27,885 nt of DNA from CAZRCZ01 sp964598765 (GTDB lineage: Bacteria; Sumerlaeota; Sumerlaeia; MVZB01; JAJFLK01), in the NCBI GenBank assembly GCA_964598765.1, contig CAZRCZ010000036.1, positions 1 through 27,885 on the forward strand, read 5' to 3'. The notes beneath the pieces are model-generated. The model was not told the origin of the DNA, did no database searches, and saw only the letters and a program-made list of their open reading frames with translations. Of this stretch, positions 1 through 8,615 are shown piece after piece. The number at the start of each line of letters is the position of its first letter. Positions within the stretch are counted from its first letter, which is position 1. The position numbers and the translations under genes are program-made.

Positions 1-16
1 TCACCTGGCGGTACCC

Positions 17-1546
17 CTACTCTGAACCGTCAACTTTTTTCAGGACGAGAGAACGCGGATGGATAAAGGAAACGGCCACTAGAGTCTTGGAAAGGAATAG
101 CGCGAAAATCACCCATGAAATCGGCTCCGTCATAAACCGAAACCGGTTGTTGTCCCCCGTTTCCAAAAGATTTCCCATCACCGCGACGTAGATTACATTG
201 AACCAAATGAAGAGAAGCGTCCCTCGCTCGACATCGTCTCCATCTCTTCGATGTAGCATCAGTGCCCGATACGGAATCCACAGGGTCGCGACCGCAAAGA
301 GAAGAATGGGGGTGAAGCCAAGAGGACGGCTACCGGACAAAGTATAAAAGGAAAAATAGGATTCCACCCCTTTTCGGAATTGAGGAGAGAATGAGAATTG
401 GAAATAAACACAAGAATTATAAAGACCCTCCATGAAGGGGATCCGCGCGCGGTTGGCCGCGAGGAATTGATAAAGGCTGACGGTTTGAAAGTAAATCCAC
501 CAAGCATCCTTTTGACTTCGGGCCCAGCTGAAGGGACGATGCGCGAGTGTCCATTTGGCATCCCGGAGGTATTTCCTGAAGACTTCAACCATCGCAAGAT
601 TGTTGTAATTGATGGAACCACTCGACTTGTAAAACTGATCCAGAATTGGGATCCCGGTCTTCCGCAGATTGAGATAGGGATAATAGGCCGAGAATTTGCT
701 GAACGGCCGGATGTCGGCCATGGGGGAGAACGTCCCGTCGGCGATCAAGGCGCGCCGTTCCCTATCGCTCAACTGAAAAGTGGTCTGCTTGGCTAGGCTC
801 ATGCCGAGCCAAGTGCTCACGCCAAACGTCCCGAATAAAACGAAATTCTTAAAATACCAGAAAAAAATGACGGCGCCCGGAATTGCGGTAATGGAGATCA
901 TCTTCTTCCAATCCCGCCCAGAAAATGCCAATGCCAGAACGGATAATCCGGCATACCAGATCAAATGGAGCAAACTGCGAATCATCGCCATCGTGAACAA
1001 GATGAAAAAAGCTAAAAACGCAAAGCGGCTGGATTTGGACTTCACGTATTTCATCCATGTCCATGCGGCTACCGTCATCATGCAAGTCAAAGGTTGTGTG
1101 TAGAAAAACCAATTTTCGACGAGAATGAAGGAGGGATTGAATGCGCAAAGAGCGAGGATGAGCCATCGGATTGCCGAATGGACCCCCAACCCCTGCATCA
1201 GCGCGCTCATCGCAAGCAAGTTCACCAATCCCAGGAGGAGATACAAGGGTTGAAGGACGGTTCCGGGAGAGTCCGGGATTGCCTTAAGCAACAATCCACA
1301 CAAAAAATTGAATAGCGGCGGTTGCGAGTGAAGATACCAAATACTGCGCAACAAATCGTTGCGTAACAATTCCTCATCAATAATATGCCAACTGATCCGC
1401 AGGTGAGAAACGTCATACTCGACGCCTAAACAGAAATAGAGCGTCCTTGCGAGACCGAAAAGGATTAAAATAAACAATGCGCTGAGGTATGTCCCTCCCT
1501 TGCCTTGAGGATCGCAACCCGGCGATTGATCGGGCGCCGGCATCAC
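17..1546 (-). CDS. Polytopic membrane protein, GT39/ArnT-like glycosyltransferase
   Basis: This is a 509-residue integral membrane protein with roughly ten hydrophobic segments. The first lies at about residues 20-40 and the last at about 475-495. The first extramembrane loop has an acidic 'DEELL' stretch and is followed by 'HSQPPLFNFL' near residue 73. That pattern is typical of GT39/ArnT/PMT-type enzymes, which move a sugar from a polyprenyl-phosphate donor to an acceptor on the outer face of the inner membrane. The donor and acceptor cannot be read from sequence. The start is the ATG pair at 1546, which overlaps the stop of the propeller gene by 4 bases, so translation is probably coupled. 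It is the last gene of the run that begins with the histidine kinase. Family assignment is moderate; it could also be annotated simply as a hypothetical membrane protein. Confidence 0.7.
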   Translation of the reverse strand: MMPAPDQSPGCDPQGKGGTYLSALFILILFGLARTLYFCLGVEYDVSHLRISWHIIDEELLRNDLLRSIWYLHSQPPLFNFLCGLLLKAIPDSPGTVLQPLYLLLGLVNLLAMSALMQGLGVHSAIRWLILALCAFNPSFILVENWFFYTQPLTCMMTVAAWTWMKYVKSKSSRFAFLAFFILFTMAMIRSLLHLIWYAGLSVLALAFSGRDWKKMISITAIPGAVIFFWYFKNFVLFGTFGVSTWLGMSLAKQTTFQLSDRERRALIADGTFSPMADIRPFSKFSAYYPYLNLRKTGIPILDQFYKSSGSINYNNLAMVEVFRKYLRDAKWTLAHRPFSWARSQKDAWWIYFQTVSLYQFLAANRARIPFMEGLYNSCVYFQFSFSPQFRKGVESYFSFYTLSGSRPLGFTPILLFAVATLWIPYRALMLHRRDGDDVERGTLLFIWFNVIYVAVMGNLLETGDNNRFRFMTEPISWVIFALFLSKTLVAVSFIHPRSLVLKKVDGSE

Positions 1547-2556
1547 TTGCTCGTCGCGTAAGAGGCAAGGCGAACGGGTTTGGCGGGGTTGGCCAGGTTA
1601 AGAATTTGAAGCCCCCCCGCCGAGCCATCGGCGACGTAAGCGACGGAACCGGACAAAGCCACGCATTGGGCGTTGCCCGGCGTGTCGAAGACACCGACGC
1701 GGACCGGCTTGGCCGGCTTGGAGATGTCAAGGATGACCAATCCCGTCTTGTAATCCGCGACATAAGCCAGTGAACCGGCGACCACAACCCCCCATGCAAA
1801 GTCGGGCGTGTCAAACGAGCCGATTCTTTTGGGAGATTTGGGTTTTGAGGCATCAATGATCTGCAAACCCGATTTGCCGTCCGCAACATAGGCGGTCGAG
1901 TCCCGAACCGTGATCCCCAGTGCCGTGTCAGGGGTATCGCAGGTTCCCAGCAAAACCGGAGCCGAGGGTTTCGAAACGTCAACGACATGCAATCCCGCTT
2001 CTTCGGCAGTGACGTAGGCCAGTGTTGCTTGGACCGTCACCCCCCGGGCATTGCCGGACAGACCAACTTTTCCCAATGACACCGGCGCGGAGGGATGCGA
2101 TACGTCTAAGATTTCCAATCCCTCCTTGCCCAACGTGACATATGCTCGGCCATCCCGGACGGCGATTCCATACGCCGTGAAGGGAACGGCCGGCTGGTAG
2201 CGCCCCGAGATCACCGGGGCTACAGGCTTGGATGCGTCCACGATCTGCATCCCCCCTCCGTAATCCGCCGCGAATAAAAGCGTCCCGGACGTGGCCAAAT
2301 CCAGAATGACATCCGGCAGTTGGATTCGTCCCAGAAGAACCGGCGTCGAAGTGGTGGAAACGTCCAAAATCGCCAATTGCATTCCCTCGCCCAGATAAGC
2401 GCGATGGCTCGCGACGGCGACGGTGTAGCAAGGCTCATTGACCGGTTTGGCGGGAGGCTTCGGTTTTTTGCGGGTCTGAGAGAAACAGACGGACGGGATT
2501 GATGCGAGTAGGATGCAAGCCGCTAAAGATGCCCGCAGAGCCGAAAATCTCTTCAT
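1543..2556 (-). CDS. Secreted LVIVD-repeat beta-propeller protein
   Basis: The protein starts with a signal peptide (basic 'MKRF', hydrophobic core 'ACILLASIPSVCFS', probable cleavage before 'QTRKK'), followed by a basic, proline-rich linker. The rest is seven repeats of about 42 residues, each built on 'AYVADxxxGLxIxDxSxPxxPxxxG'. This is the LVIVD repeat and predicts a seven-bladed beta-propeller that is exported. LVIVD proteins are surface or periplasmic and of mostly unknown role, probably ligand or protein binding. I chose the ATG at 2556 because it gives the signal peptide and leaves 40 bases to the radical SAM gene. An in-frame extension to 2685 would overlap that gene and bury the signal. 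The stop overlaps the next gene's ATG by 4 bases. No enzymatic motif was seen. Confidence 0.85.
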   Translation of the reverse strand: MKRFSALRASLAACILLASIPSVCFSQTRKKPKPPAKPVNEPCYTVAVASHRAYLGEGMQLAILDVSTTSTPVLLGRIQLPDVILDLATSGTLLFAADYGGGMQIVDASKPVAPVISGRYQPAVPFTAYGIAVRDGRAYVTLGKEGLEILDVSHPSAPVSLGKVGLSGNARGVTVQATLAYVTAEEAGLHVVDVSKPSAPVLLGTCDTPDTALGITVRDSTAYVADGKSGLQIIDASKPKSPKRIGSFDTPDFAWGVVVAGSLAYVADYKTGLVILDISKPAKPVRVGVFDTPGNAQCVALSGSVAYVADGSAGGLQILNLANPAKPVRLASYATSK

Positions 2557-2596
2557 GTCCCGCTTTATTTTCCGCAAAATTCTCCGCGATTGCGCG

Positions 2597-4153
2597 TCAA
2601 ATCGCCGGAGTGTCTTGCCGACTTTCCTTGGCCCCATTGCTCCGCAGGGGTTGCCAGAGTCTATACGAAAAATATCGCTCGACAACTTTTCCGGGTTTGT
2701 TGCGGAGCACGGCGACGAGCCCTTTCAAAAACTGGAGCGGACGGGAAAGATAATACGTGCCGAAAAAAATCAAATATCCCACGAGAATCATCCCTTGAAA
2801 TGTCCTGCCTTTCCAGCGGGGATGCCATGAGGCGGATTTGCTGTTCTTCAGTTTCCGGTCAAGTCTCAGGAAATACTCGTCGTCGTATTTCAAGCGTCCT
2901 TCCCGAAGAGCGATCTCGTGATATTCCGAGCCGGGATAGACGACGAGAGGCTGAAAGTAAAGCATGTCGGCGCCGCTCCAAGCCAATTTGAACAACAAGG
3001 AGTAAGTTCGCAAGAGATCGCGCGTCGTCTCCTCCGGGGAACCGACAATCACCGAGATGACGGTTTCGATTCCGAGCTTGTAATCCCGAATGGTCCGAAC
3101 CACCCACAGAATCTTGTCCAATTCAACTTTCTTCCGGTAAATTTCCAGAATGCGCTCCGAACCGGATTCAGGCGCCAAAAGAATCTCATTGCACCCCGAG
3201 TCGCGCATCAATTGAAGCAATTCCAAATCCATCGCCTCGGTGCGGGTTCCGGACGTCAATTTCCACGTAATATTCAAATGACGGCTGATGATTTCCCGAC
3301 AGAAGGACTTGGCCCATTTGTTGTTGATGACCAAGGTTAGGTCTTGAAACTGAAAATCGCTCGCGCCGTAAGTCCGAATGTAATCTTCCATCTCATCCAC
3401 GAGATCCTTGGGATCTCGCATGAAGTATCGGGTTCCCCACATCGAATCATTGGAGCAGAATTTACAAGTGTAAGGGCAACCGCGCGTTCCCAGCATGGCC
3501 ATCGTCCGACGGCCCAAGGCGGTGGCGTGGAACAATCCCGCGGTCATGTATTTCTCGACGGGGAACAAATCCCAAGCCGGCCATGGAATGTCGTCAATGT
3601 TTCGTTTTCTTGACCTTCTCGGATTGACAACGATCTCGACCGAGGAACGCTTGTATGCCAGACCCGCGATCTGATCCAAGGGAAGCGATTCCGGCTTGCC
3701 GGACAAGTGGTCGAGCAATTCAACGGCGGTCTCTTCTCCCTCCCCCATAACGGCGAAATCGAGGGGCGAATCCTGCAACACCAATCTTGGACACGCCGTC
3801 ACGTGTTCCCCTCCGGCCATGATCTTGACGTGAGGGAGGCGTTGGCGAATCCCCTTAATCAATTCCCGCGATAGAATCCAATAGTCGGAAAACATGATGG
3901 TGACACCCACAACTTCGGTATCCGGTTCAATTTTGCCGACGATCTCGTCGAGCGTCATTCCCATCAGATAGTTGTTCCCCCAGCACTCCGTGAATTGCCC
4001 GATCGCGTCCCCCAACGCATCAATCGCGCGAACAGCGTGGCCCGCCTCTCGCAGGACGGAAGCGATGTATGCCAAACCGAGCGGAGGATTCACCATGGGA
4101 ATCCCCTTCACATCGCTCAACATCATGGGGGTGTGGATTAAAGTTATCTTCAC
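2597..4153 (-). CDS. B12-binding-domain radical SAM protein
   Basis: This is a 518-residue enzyme with an N-terminal cobalamin-binding-like Rossmann domain (about residues 1-150; 'PPLGLAYIASVLREAGH' near 23 and 'MGEGEE' near 136). A radical SAM core follows, with the [4Fe-4S] motif C226-x3-C230-x2-C233. The usual 'DxHxxG' base-off cobalamin motif is not evident, as in many members of this family. After the core comes a C-terminal region with a hydrophobic stretch (about 455-475) ending in a basic tail, which suggests membrane association. Members carry out methylations and ring or chain rearrangements on lipids, pigments and natural products; the substrate is unknown here. The start codon is GTG at 4153, giving the canonical 'MKITLIHTP' beginning. 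Its place before a propeller and a glycosyltransferase gene suggests work on an envelope lipid or glycan. Confidence 0.88.
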   Translation of the reverse strand: MKITLIHTPMMLSDVKGIPMVNPPLGLAYIASVLREAGHAVRAIDALGDAIGQFTECWGNNYLMGMTLDEIVGKIEPDTEVVGVTIMFSDYWILSRELIKGIRQRLPHVKIMAGGEHVTACPRLVLQDSPLDFAVMGEGEETAVELLDHLSGKPESLPLDQIAGLAYKRSSVEIVVNPRRSRKRNIDDIPWPAWDLFPVEKYMTAGLFHATALGRRTMAMLGTRGCPYTCKFCSNDSMWGTRYFMRDPKDLVDEMEDYIRTYGASDFQFQDLTLVINNKWAKSFCREIISRHLNITWKLTSGTRTEAMDLELLQLMRDSGCNEILLAPESGSERILEIYRKKVELDKILWVVRTIRDYKLGIETVISVIVGSPEETTRDLLRTYSLLFKLAWSGADMLYFQPLVVYPGSEYHEIALREGRLKYDDEYFLRLDRKLKNSKSASWHPRWKGRTFQGMILVGYLIFFGTYYLSRPLQFLKGLVAVLRNKPGKVVERYFSYRLWQPLRSNGAKESRQDTPAI

Positions 4154-4215
4154 GGTTCGGCCAATTTTTACATTGCTTCTTTAGCGCATCCTATGTCAAC
4201 CAACTTTTACGCTGA
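4154..4215 (-). promoter_or_regulatory. Possible internal promoter upstream of the radical SAM gene
   Basis: The 62-base gap between the Ser/Thr kinase gene and the radical SAM gene carries a perfect minus-strand TTGACA at 4199-4194. No convincing -10 box follows at 16-18 bases. It could be a weak or alternative-sigma promoter that uncouples the last three genes from the kinases, or a chance match. The assignment is an inference only. Confidence 0.2.
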
Positions 4216-5184
4216 CTATTCCCGCCGAAACAAATCACGCAAAAGCCCCGACTTCTTTTCAGTCGTTTGTGAACTCGAATGGTCTCCCGAAAGAGGGACC
4301 GGCGGTGGAACGGAAGGGCGAATCTCGACGGTTCGATCCGGCAATTTGATCCCAAGCTCTCTCGCCACGTCCGTCAAATCCAATCGCATCTCCTTGGCGG
4401 AACTGTAGCGATCCTCCGGCTTCTTCGCCAACGCCATGTCCACGATCGTTTGCAAGGAATCCGGAACCAACGGATTGATTGCCCGCATCGAGGGAACCGG
4501 AGCCGTCTGGATCAGACGAATCAATTCGTTCGGTTTGTCCGAGGAAAAGGGGACTCTCCCCGTCAACATCTCAAACAACACCACTCCGAGGGAGTAGAGG
4601 TCCGAGCGGTGATCAAGGCGCTCGCCGCGACATTGCTCCGGAGAAACGTAAAACGGCGTCCCAATCCAATCGTTTTTGAGCTTCGCCGGATCGGTCTCCC
4701 GTTGCCAAATTCGCGCAATGCCGAAATCCATGATCTTCACCATGCCGTCTTCCTTGATCATGATGTTGGCCGGCTTGATGTCGCGGTGAACGATGCCGAC
4801 TGCGTGCATTTTGGCCAACGCGTTGGCGACTTGAACGCCGATATCCAGCGCCTTCGGCAAATCCAGCTTTACTTCCTTCCCGATAATCATCGTCAGGGGA
4901 CGCCCCTGAACGTATTCCATCACGATGAACGGCGTGCCCTGATGCGTCTCGATGGAATACGTCTCCACGATGTTGACGTGCCGGACTTTTTCCGAGGTGC
5001 GCCCCTCGCGGACAAATCTCTGTTGATAATCCTCCTGAAGCTTGTCGTGATGCGGAAACTTGATGGCGACTTGGCGCGGAATGGAAACTTGCCGCGCCTC
5101 GTACACGGTTCCCATGCCTCCCTTGCCGATCAGCCGGTGGATTTCGTAATCCCCGATGGTCTTGCCGGATAAATCTTCGAGCAC
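4216..5184 (-). CDS. Hanks-type Ser/Thr protein kinase, cytoplasmic
   Basis: A complete kinase domain occupies about residues 12-275: glycine loop 'GKGGMG' (20-25), 'VAIK' with Lys42, alpha-C Glu60, catalytic 'HRDIKPAN' with Asp135, 'DFG' (153-155), and 'GTPFYVSPEQ' closing the activation segment. All key residues are present, so it should be active. The C-terminal ~45 residues form a Pro/Ser-rich tail with no transmembrane helix, PASTA or other sensor domain, unlike PknB. The start is GTG at 5184, supported by AGAGG nine bases upstream. An alternative upstream start has no better ribosome site. The gene lies 15 bases after the histidine kinase stop, so the two are almost surely co-transcribed and the kinase may receive its signal from that partner. 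Confidence 0.93.
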   Translation of the reverse strand: MLEDLSGKTIGDYEIHRLIGKGGMGTVYEARQVSIPRQVAIKFPHHDKLQEDYQQRFVREGRTSEKVRHVNIVETYSIETHQGTPFIVMEYVQGRPLTMIIGKEVKLDLPKALDIGVQVANALAKMHAVGIVHRDIKPANIMIKEDGMVKIMDFGIARIWQRETDPAKLKNDWIGTPFYVSPEQCRGERLDHRSDLYSLGVVLFEMLTGRVPFSSDKPNELIRLIQTAPVPSMRAINPLVPDSLQTIVDMALAKKPEDRYSSAKEMRLDLTDVARELGIKLPDRTVEIRPSVPPPVPLSGDHSSSQTTEKKSGLLRDLFRRE

Positions 5185-5199
5185 GACGGCGCGCCTCTT

Positions 5200-6513
5200 T
5201 CAAACCTTCGGCTGGGAAAGCGGAAGGTGTATCACAAACTCGGTTCCGTCGTCGGGCTGGGATTGAACCTCGATCGTCCCGTGGTGATCGGCGACCAATC
5301 GGCGCGTCGCCGCCAATCCGATGCCGGTTCCCTTCTTTCCCTTGGTGGAATAAAAAAGTCCGAAGATCTTTTGCTTGTCCTCCGGCTTGATGCCGTGTCC
5401 GTTGTCCTGCACGACGATCCGGACCTGCTCGCGCTCATGGAGAAGACGCGATTGCACGCGCACCGTTCCCCTTCGCCCCTGCGGAATTGCGTCCATCGCG
5501 TTCGTGATGAGATTGATCATCACGTCTTGAATCGCGTCGTGATCCAATTCGACCTTCTCCAACCGAAGGTCCAAGTCCGGGATGAGCGTCGTGTTGTGAT
5601 CAATGGCTCGGTCCTCCAGATTTTGAAGAAGCTCCAAAATCAGCGCGTTCAGATCGGTCGGACGCGGATGGAGCGCCGAGTCGCGGTAATAATTCAGCAT
5701 GTTCTCGACCAACTCGCGGATCTTGGAGTTGGACCGCTTAAGCACTCCCCAGCCCTCGACCGCCATTTTCATGTCCTCGCGCTTCAATCCGGTCTCGACC
5801 AGATACTCCCCTCCCCGCATTGAAACGAGCAAATTCTTGATGTAATGCGCGACCCCCGAGAGCGAGACCGCCACCGCCGCCAACTTCTCGGCCTCCATGC
5901 GCGCGGTGTAGAGCTTGGCCTTCTCAATTACGATCGAGACTTGCTTGCAAATCGTTTCATAAATCGTGATTTCATCGGCGAGAAAATCGTAAACCTCCCG
6001 CTTCCGCAGGACCATCACGCCGATCACTTCACTTTGAATCCGCAACGGCGCGCAAAGATAAGCGTGAAAATCGTGATTCAGCATCGAGGGCAGGGGATCG
6101 TAGTGCGGATCCACCGCTCCGTCGGCGAGCGCGACGATCTGTCCCTCCTTGGCAACCGTGCCGGGAATCCCGTGCCCGATTTCAAACGCCGCGCTTCCGA
6201 CCAGCTCCGGCTCCAACCCAAGGTTGCACCGCATCACCAAACGCGAACGATCCTCATTAAGAAGATAAACGGAACACGATTGCCCCTTCATGATCCGCGC
6301 CGTCACTTCGACGATCTTGGCAAGAATCTCGTCCAGAACCATCACCGAACCGACGTAATTGCTGATCTCAAGCAACGCGCTCAGAACAACGCGGGCATGA
6401 TCGTCCGTCGAAGCCCGTCGCTCGACTCTGCGGCGGTCCGTTCCTTCCCCGCGCCGTTCATCGGGAACGGGGGTCTGGGTCGGAAGGGGAATGCTCGACT
6501 CTTCGGTTTTCAT
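5200..6513 (-). CDS. Soluble GAF-domain sensor histidine kinase
   Basis: After a charged, disordered N-terminus (residues 1-40) there is a GAF domain (about 45-200), then a dimerisation helix with the phospho-acceptor in 'GVAHYIKN' (His223). The HATPase domain follows, with N-box 'NLITNAMDAI' (Asn338), G1 'DNGHGI' (370-375), F-box and G2 'GTGIGL' (395-400). The H-box is of the NtrB-like type. There are no membrane helices, so sensing is cytoplasmic, with a small ligand or redox cue possible through GAF. The start at 6513 is preceded by AGGA about eight bases upstream; an in-frame ATG at 6561 is less likely. It is the first gene of the kinase/radical SAM unit. No response regulator is found anywhere in the window, so its phosphate target is elsewhere or unconventional. 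Confidence 0.92.
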   Translation of the reverse strand: MKTEESSIPLPTQTPVPDERRGEGTDRRRVERRASTDDHARVVLSALLEISNYVGSVMVLDEILAKIVEVTARIMKGQSCSVYLLNEDRSRLVMRCNLGLEPELVGSAAFEIGHGIPGTVAKEGQIVALADGAVDPHYDPLPSMLNHDFHAYLCAPLRIQSEVIGVMVLRKREVYDFLADEITIYETICKQVSIVIEKAKLYTARMEAEKLAAVAVSLSGVAHYIKNLLVSMRGGEYLVETGLKREDMKMAVEGWGVLKRSNSKIRELVENMLNYYRDSALHPRPTDLNALILELLQNLEDRAIDHNTTLIPDLDLRLEKVELDHDAIQDVMINLITNAMDAIPQGRRGTVRVQSRLLHEREQVRIVVQDNGHGIKPEDKQKIFGLFYSTKGKKGTGIGLAATRRLVADHHGTIEVQSQPDDGTEFVIHLPLSQPKV

Positions 6514-6673
6514 CTCGATTCCTCGCCAAATGGCCCACCCTCCGTTAAAAAAAGGGCGCATCTCTCCTTGCCAAACGGCGTAATTGTTCCTAATCTATCA
6601 TTCATCTGACCGTGACACAACACCCGCCTATGAGGCAAGGGTGAGATTTTTGGGGTCGCGGAAACAAGAAAAA

Positions 6674-6712
6674 CGGATCGGCGGTTCGCATGGAGAGTCG
6701 GTTCGATCCGAC
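6674..6712 (+). promoter_or_regulatory. Inverted repeat in the divergent control region
   Basis: The 231-base divergent gap between the histidine kinase gene and the sugar-kinase gene holds a 7-base inverted repeat (cggatcg at 6674-6680, cgatccg at 6704-6710). It overlaps a tight 5-base hairpin at 6697-6712. It lies 32 bases before the sugar-kinase ATG and could be an operator or leader hairpin. No clear -35/-10 pair was identified. Confidence 0.25.
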
Positions 6713-6744
6713 CTTGAAACGAACTTGAACGCATTGGGACTGAC

Positions 6745-7785
6745 ATGAGCAATTCGGAATCAGGCAACAACGGGATCGCCATCGGCTTGGACGGCGGCGT
6801 CAGGGCGTTGAAATTCGCGGTTCAATCGGGCGAAGCCCCTCCCCGCTTCTACGACTGCGCCGGAGCCAACCCAACCCTCATCGGCATGAACGATTACGTC
6901 AGCCGTTTGAGCCAAGGCATCTTGGACGCCCTCGGTTCGGCCCAATGCTCCCCCGAACAAGTCACCTCCGCCGGATTCGGACTCTCCGGCGTGGACCGCA
7001 CCGACGAAATCGAGCAACTCCAGAAGAAACTCGGCCTCGTCCTTCCCAACTGCAAACAACTTTGGGTCGGCAACGACGCCCTCCCCGCCTTGCGCCAAGG
7101 GGCGGGAACTTTGCGCGGTTTGGTCCTGATCGCCGGAACCGGCTCGATCTGCTACGCCGTCGCCACCGACGGACGGCGCGCCCGCGTCGGCGGCTGGGGC
7201 GGCGAACTGGGAGATGAAGGAAGCGGATTTTGGATCGGCCTGCGCGGACTTCAAGCCGTCTGCCGAATGGCCGATGGCCGCTTACCGAAATCTCCCCTGC
7301 TCCAAGCGATTCTCGAAAAAATCGGCGTGACCTCCCCCGAACAACTCATTCCTTGGTCCGCCGCCAAAACACGCGGCGAATTCAAGGCGATTGTGTCGTC
7401 CCTTTATCCCCTCGTCGCCGAACACGCCGCCGCCGGAGATCAATCGGCCAAGCAGGCCCTGTTGCTCGCCGTCGGGCATCTGATCCAGCACGTCCTCGCC
7501 GCCGAGACCCATCTCTTCCGCATGGAAAACGAGGAACTGATAGACATTGACACCGAAACCCGCGACGAGAGCGTCACACAGGCCGAGGATGCCGCCGGCA
7601 TCGCCCCCAAACGCCGCATCCCGCTCGTCTGCGCCGGCGGTCTCCTCATCGGCGATCAAAATTTCTACGAAACCTTCGTCTTTCAACTTCGCCGAAAGCG
7701 GGACGTCTTCACTCCCATCCGCCTCGCCGAACCGGCTTCGCTCGGCGCGCTGGCCTTGGGACGCGAAGCGCCTGTCCCGGCCTAG
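6745..7785 (+). CDS. BadF/BadG/BcrA/BcrD-family ATPase, N-acetylglucosamine-kinase-like
   Basis: This 346-residue protein belongs to the ASKHA fold. The phosphate-1 loop 'GLDGG' (14-18) starts it, 'GNDA' with Asp111 is the likely catalytic position, and phosphate-2 'IAGTGS' (129-134) and 'GGELGDEGSGFWIG' (152-165) follow. 'CAGGLL' near the C-terminus is the adenosine motif. This is the eukaryotic-type GlcNAc kinase / BadF branch, which phosphorylates amino sugars in the cytoplasm and often serves cell-wall sugar recycling. The substrate is inferred from family only. An unusual acidic insert rich in Glu and Asp (about 255-288) precedes the adenosine motif. The stop is TAG, and a lipoprotein gene follows 20 bases later, so the two probably form an operon. 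Confidence 0.82.
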   Translation: MSNSESGNNGIAIGLDGGVRALKFAVQSGEAPPRFYDCAGANPTLIGMNDYVSRLSQGILDALGSAQCSPEQVTSAGFGLSGVDRTDEIEQLQKKLGLVLPNCKQLWVGNDALPALRQGAGTLRGLVLIAGTGSICYAVATDGRRARVGGWGGELGDEGSGFWIGLRGLQAVCRMADGRLPKSPLLQAILEKIGVTSPEQLIPWSAAKTRGEFKAIVSSLYPLVAEHAAAGDQSAKQALLLAVGHLIQHVLAAETHLFRMENEELIDIDTETRDESVTQAEDAAGIAPKRRIPLVCAGGLLIGDQNFYETFVFQLRRKRDVFTPIRLAEPASLGALALGREAPVPA

Positions 7786-7805
7786 AGGTTGGCCGTATTA
7801 CAAAA

Positions 7806-8276
7806 ATGCGGAACTTCTGCTTCCTTATCGTCCTGTTGTTCCTCGCCTCCTGCAAAGGCGTTCAGGAAGGCCCCTTTTTCTCCGCGACCGGCCAAGCCCA
7901 AATCAAACCCGGCGCCTCCTTCACCGAAGGCAAACTGCTCGCCCTCCGCCTCGCCGAAAAAGTCGCGCGCGATCAAATTCTCTTTCAAGCCAAGGATCAC
8001 CTTTTCTCCAATGGCGTCACCGTCGAAGAGGCGATGATCGCCGATCCCTTCGTCCGCGCCAAAATTTACGACACCATCCGCACCGCCAAAATCACCGACC
8101 AGACGATCAACAAGGAAGGATCAGTCACCGTCACCGTCCGATTCGACATGGCTCCTCTGATGGCGATTCTCGCCGACGCAAACTACGCCCAACGCATCGC
8201 CAAAGTCATCCCCCGCGACGCCAACCATCCAATCAAACAACCCGCGCCTCCGTCCCCTTCTCAACCGGCAAAATAA
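7806..8276 (+). CDS. Small lipoprotein, LPP20/FlgT-N-like
   Basis: This 156-residue protein has a type II signal peptide with lipobox 'LASC' (Cys16), so it is probably a membrane-anchored periplasmic lipoprotein. The mature part reads 'TGQAQIKPGASFTEGKLLALRLAEKVARDQIL', an alpha-beta pattern like LPP20 and FlgT N-terminal domains ('...A...A...D...L...V'). It then has a beta strand, 'GSVTVTVRFDMAPL', and a Pro/Lys-rich tail. The assignment is by pattern and is moderate; function is unknown. It sits 20 bases behind the sugar-kinase gene and is the last gene before about 1 kb of repeat DNA. If the pair works together, amino-sugar recycling from the envelope would be a reasonable guess but nothing proves it. 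Confidence 0.7.
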   Translation: MRNFCFLIVLLFLASCKGVQEGPFFSATGQAQIKPGASFTEGKLLALRLAEKVARDQILFQAKDHLFSNGVTVEEAMIADPFVRAKIYDTIRTAKITDQTINKEGSVTVTVRFDMAPLMAILADANYAQRIAKVIPRDANHPIKQPAPPSPSQPAK

Positions 8277-8310
8277 TTTCTCGTTATTTTGCGGTCCAAG
8301 TTTTCTCCGT

Positions 8311-8386
8311 CCGAGCCGCGACCGTCAGGGAGCGACGACCGCGCGTCATCTATGTCTTTGGACGCTCGCTCACGCTCGCGGCTCGG
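8311..8386. repeat. Long imperfect inverted repeat
   Basis: Arms 8311-8334 and 8363-8386 are inverted copies of each other at 21 of 24 positions, separated by 28 bases. The outer ends (ccgagccgcga / tcgcggctcgg) match perfectly. It lies 34 bases after the lipoprotein stop and could fold into a strong hairpin in the transcript, acting as a transcript end or protecting element, but no T-run follows. Confidence 0.7.
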
Positions 8387-8615
8387 TTGACTCCCATACG
8401 CTTGAATCCAAACACCGAACCACGTCCATGGAAGGACGCCAACGGCGTCCCGCAACAATGCCCAACGGTTGCCGAGCGTAGCGAGGCTACCTTGGGTCCC
8501 CGCCGCCAACCATCCCAACCCCAAACGGGGTTGCGGAATTCTCGGATGTGTGAAACGTAATGTCTTCTCCGCGGACCCATCTTGCCTGCGTCACAAATAC
8601 CTTGCCTCTCATTAA

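Noticed and set aside
1543..2431. A tandem DNA repeat or CRISPR-like array suggested by periodic similarity
   Set aside because: The periodicity is that of the seven LVIVD repeats in the protein; the DNA copies vary freely at third positions and have no spacers.
2557..2685. A 43-residue N-terminal extension of the propeller protein
   Set aside because: It would bury the signal peptide and overlap the radical SAM gene.
4279..6609. Long plus-strand open frames opposite the two kinase genes
   Set aside because: They are shadows of strongly coding minus-strand genes, with no family motif.
6697..6712. A tRNA T-arm-like hairpin (gtcgg-ttcgat-ccgac)
   Set aside because: The loop has six bases and not seven, and there is no acceptor, D-arm or anticodon arm around it. 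A similar ggttcgatcc at about 4331-4340 lies in coding sequence.
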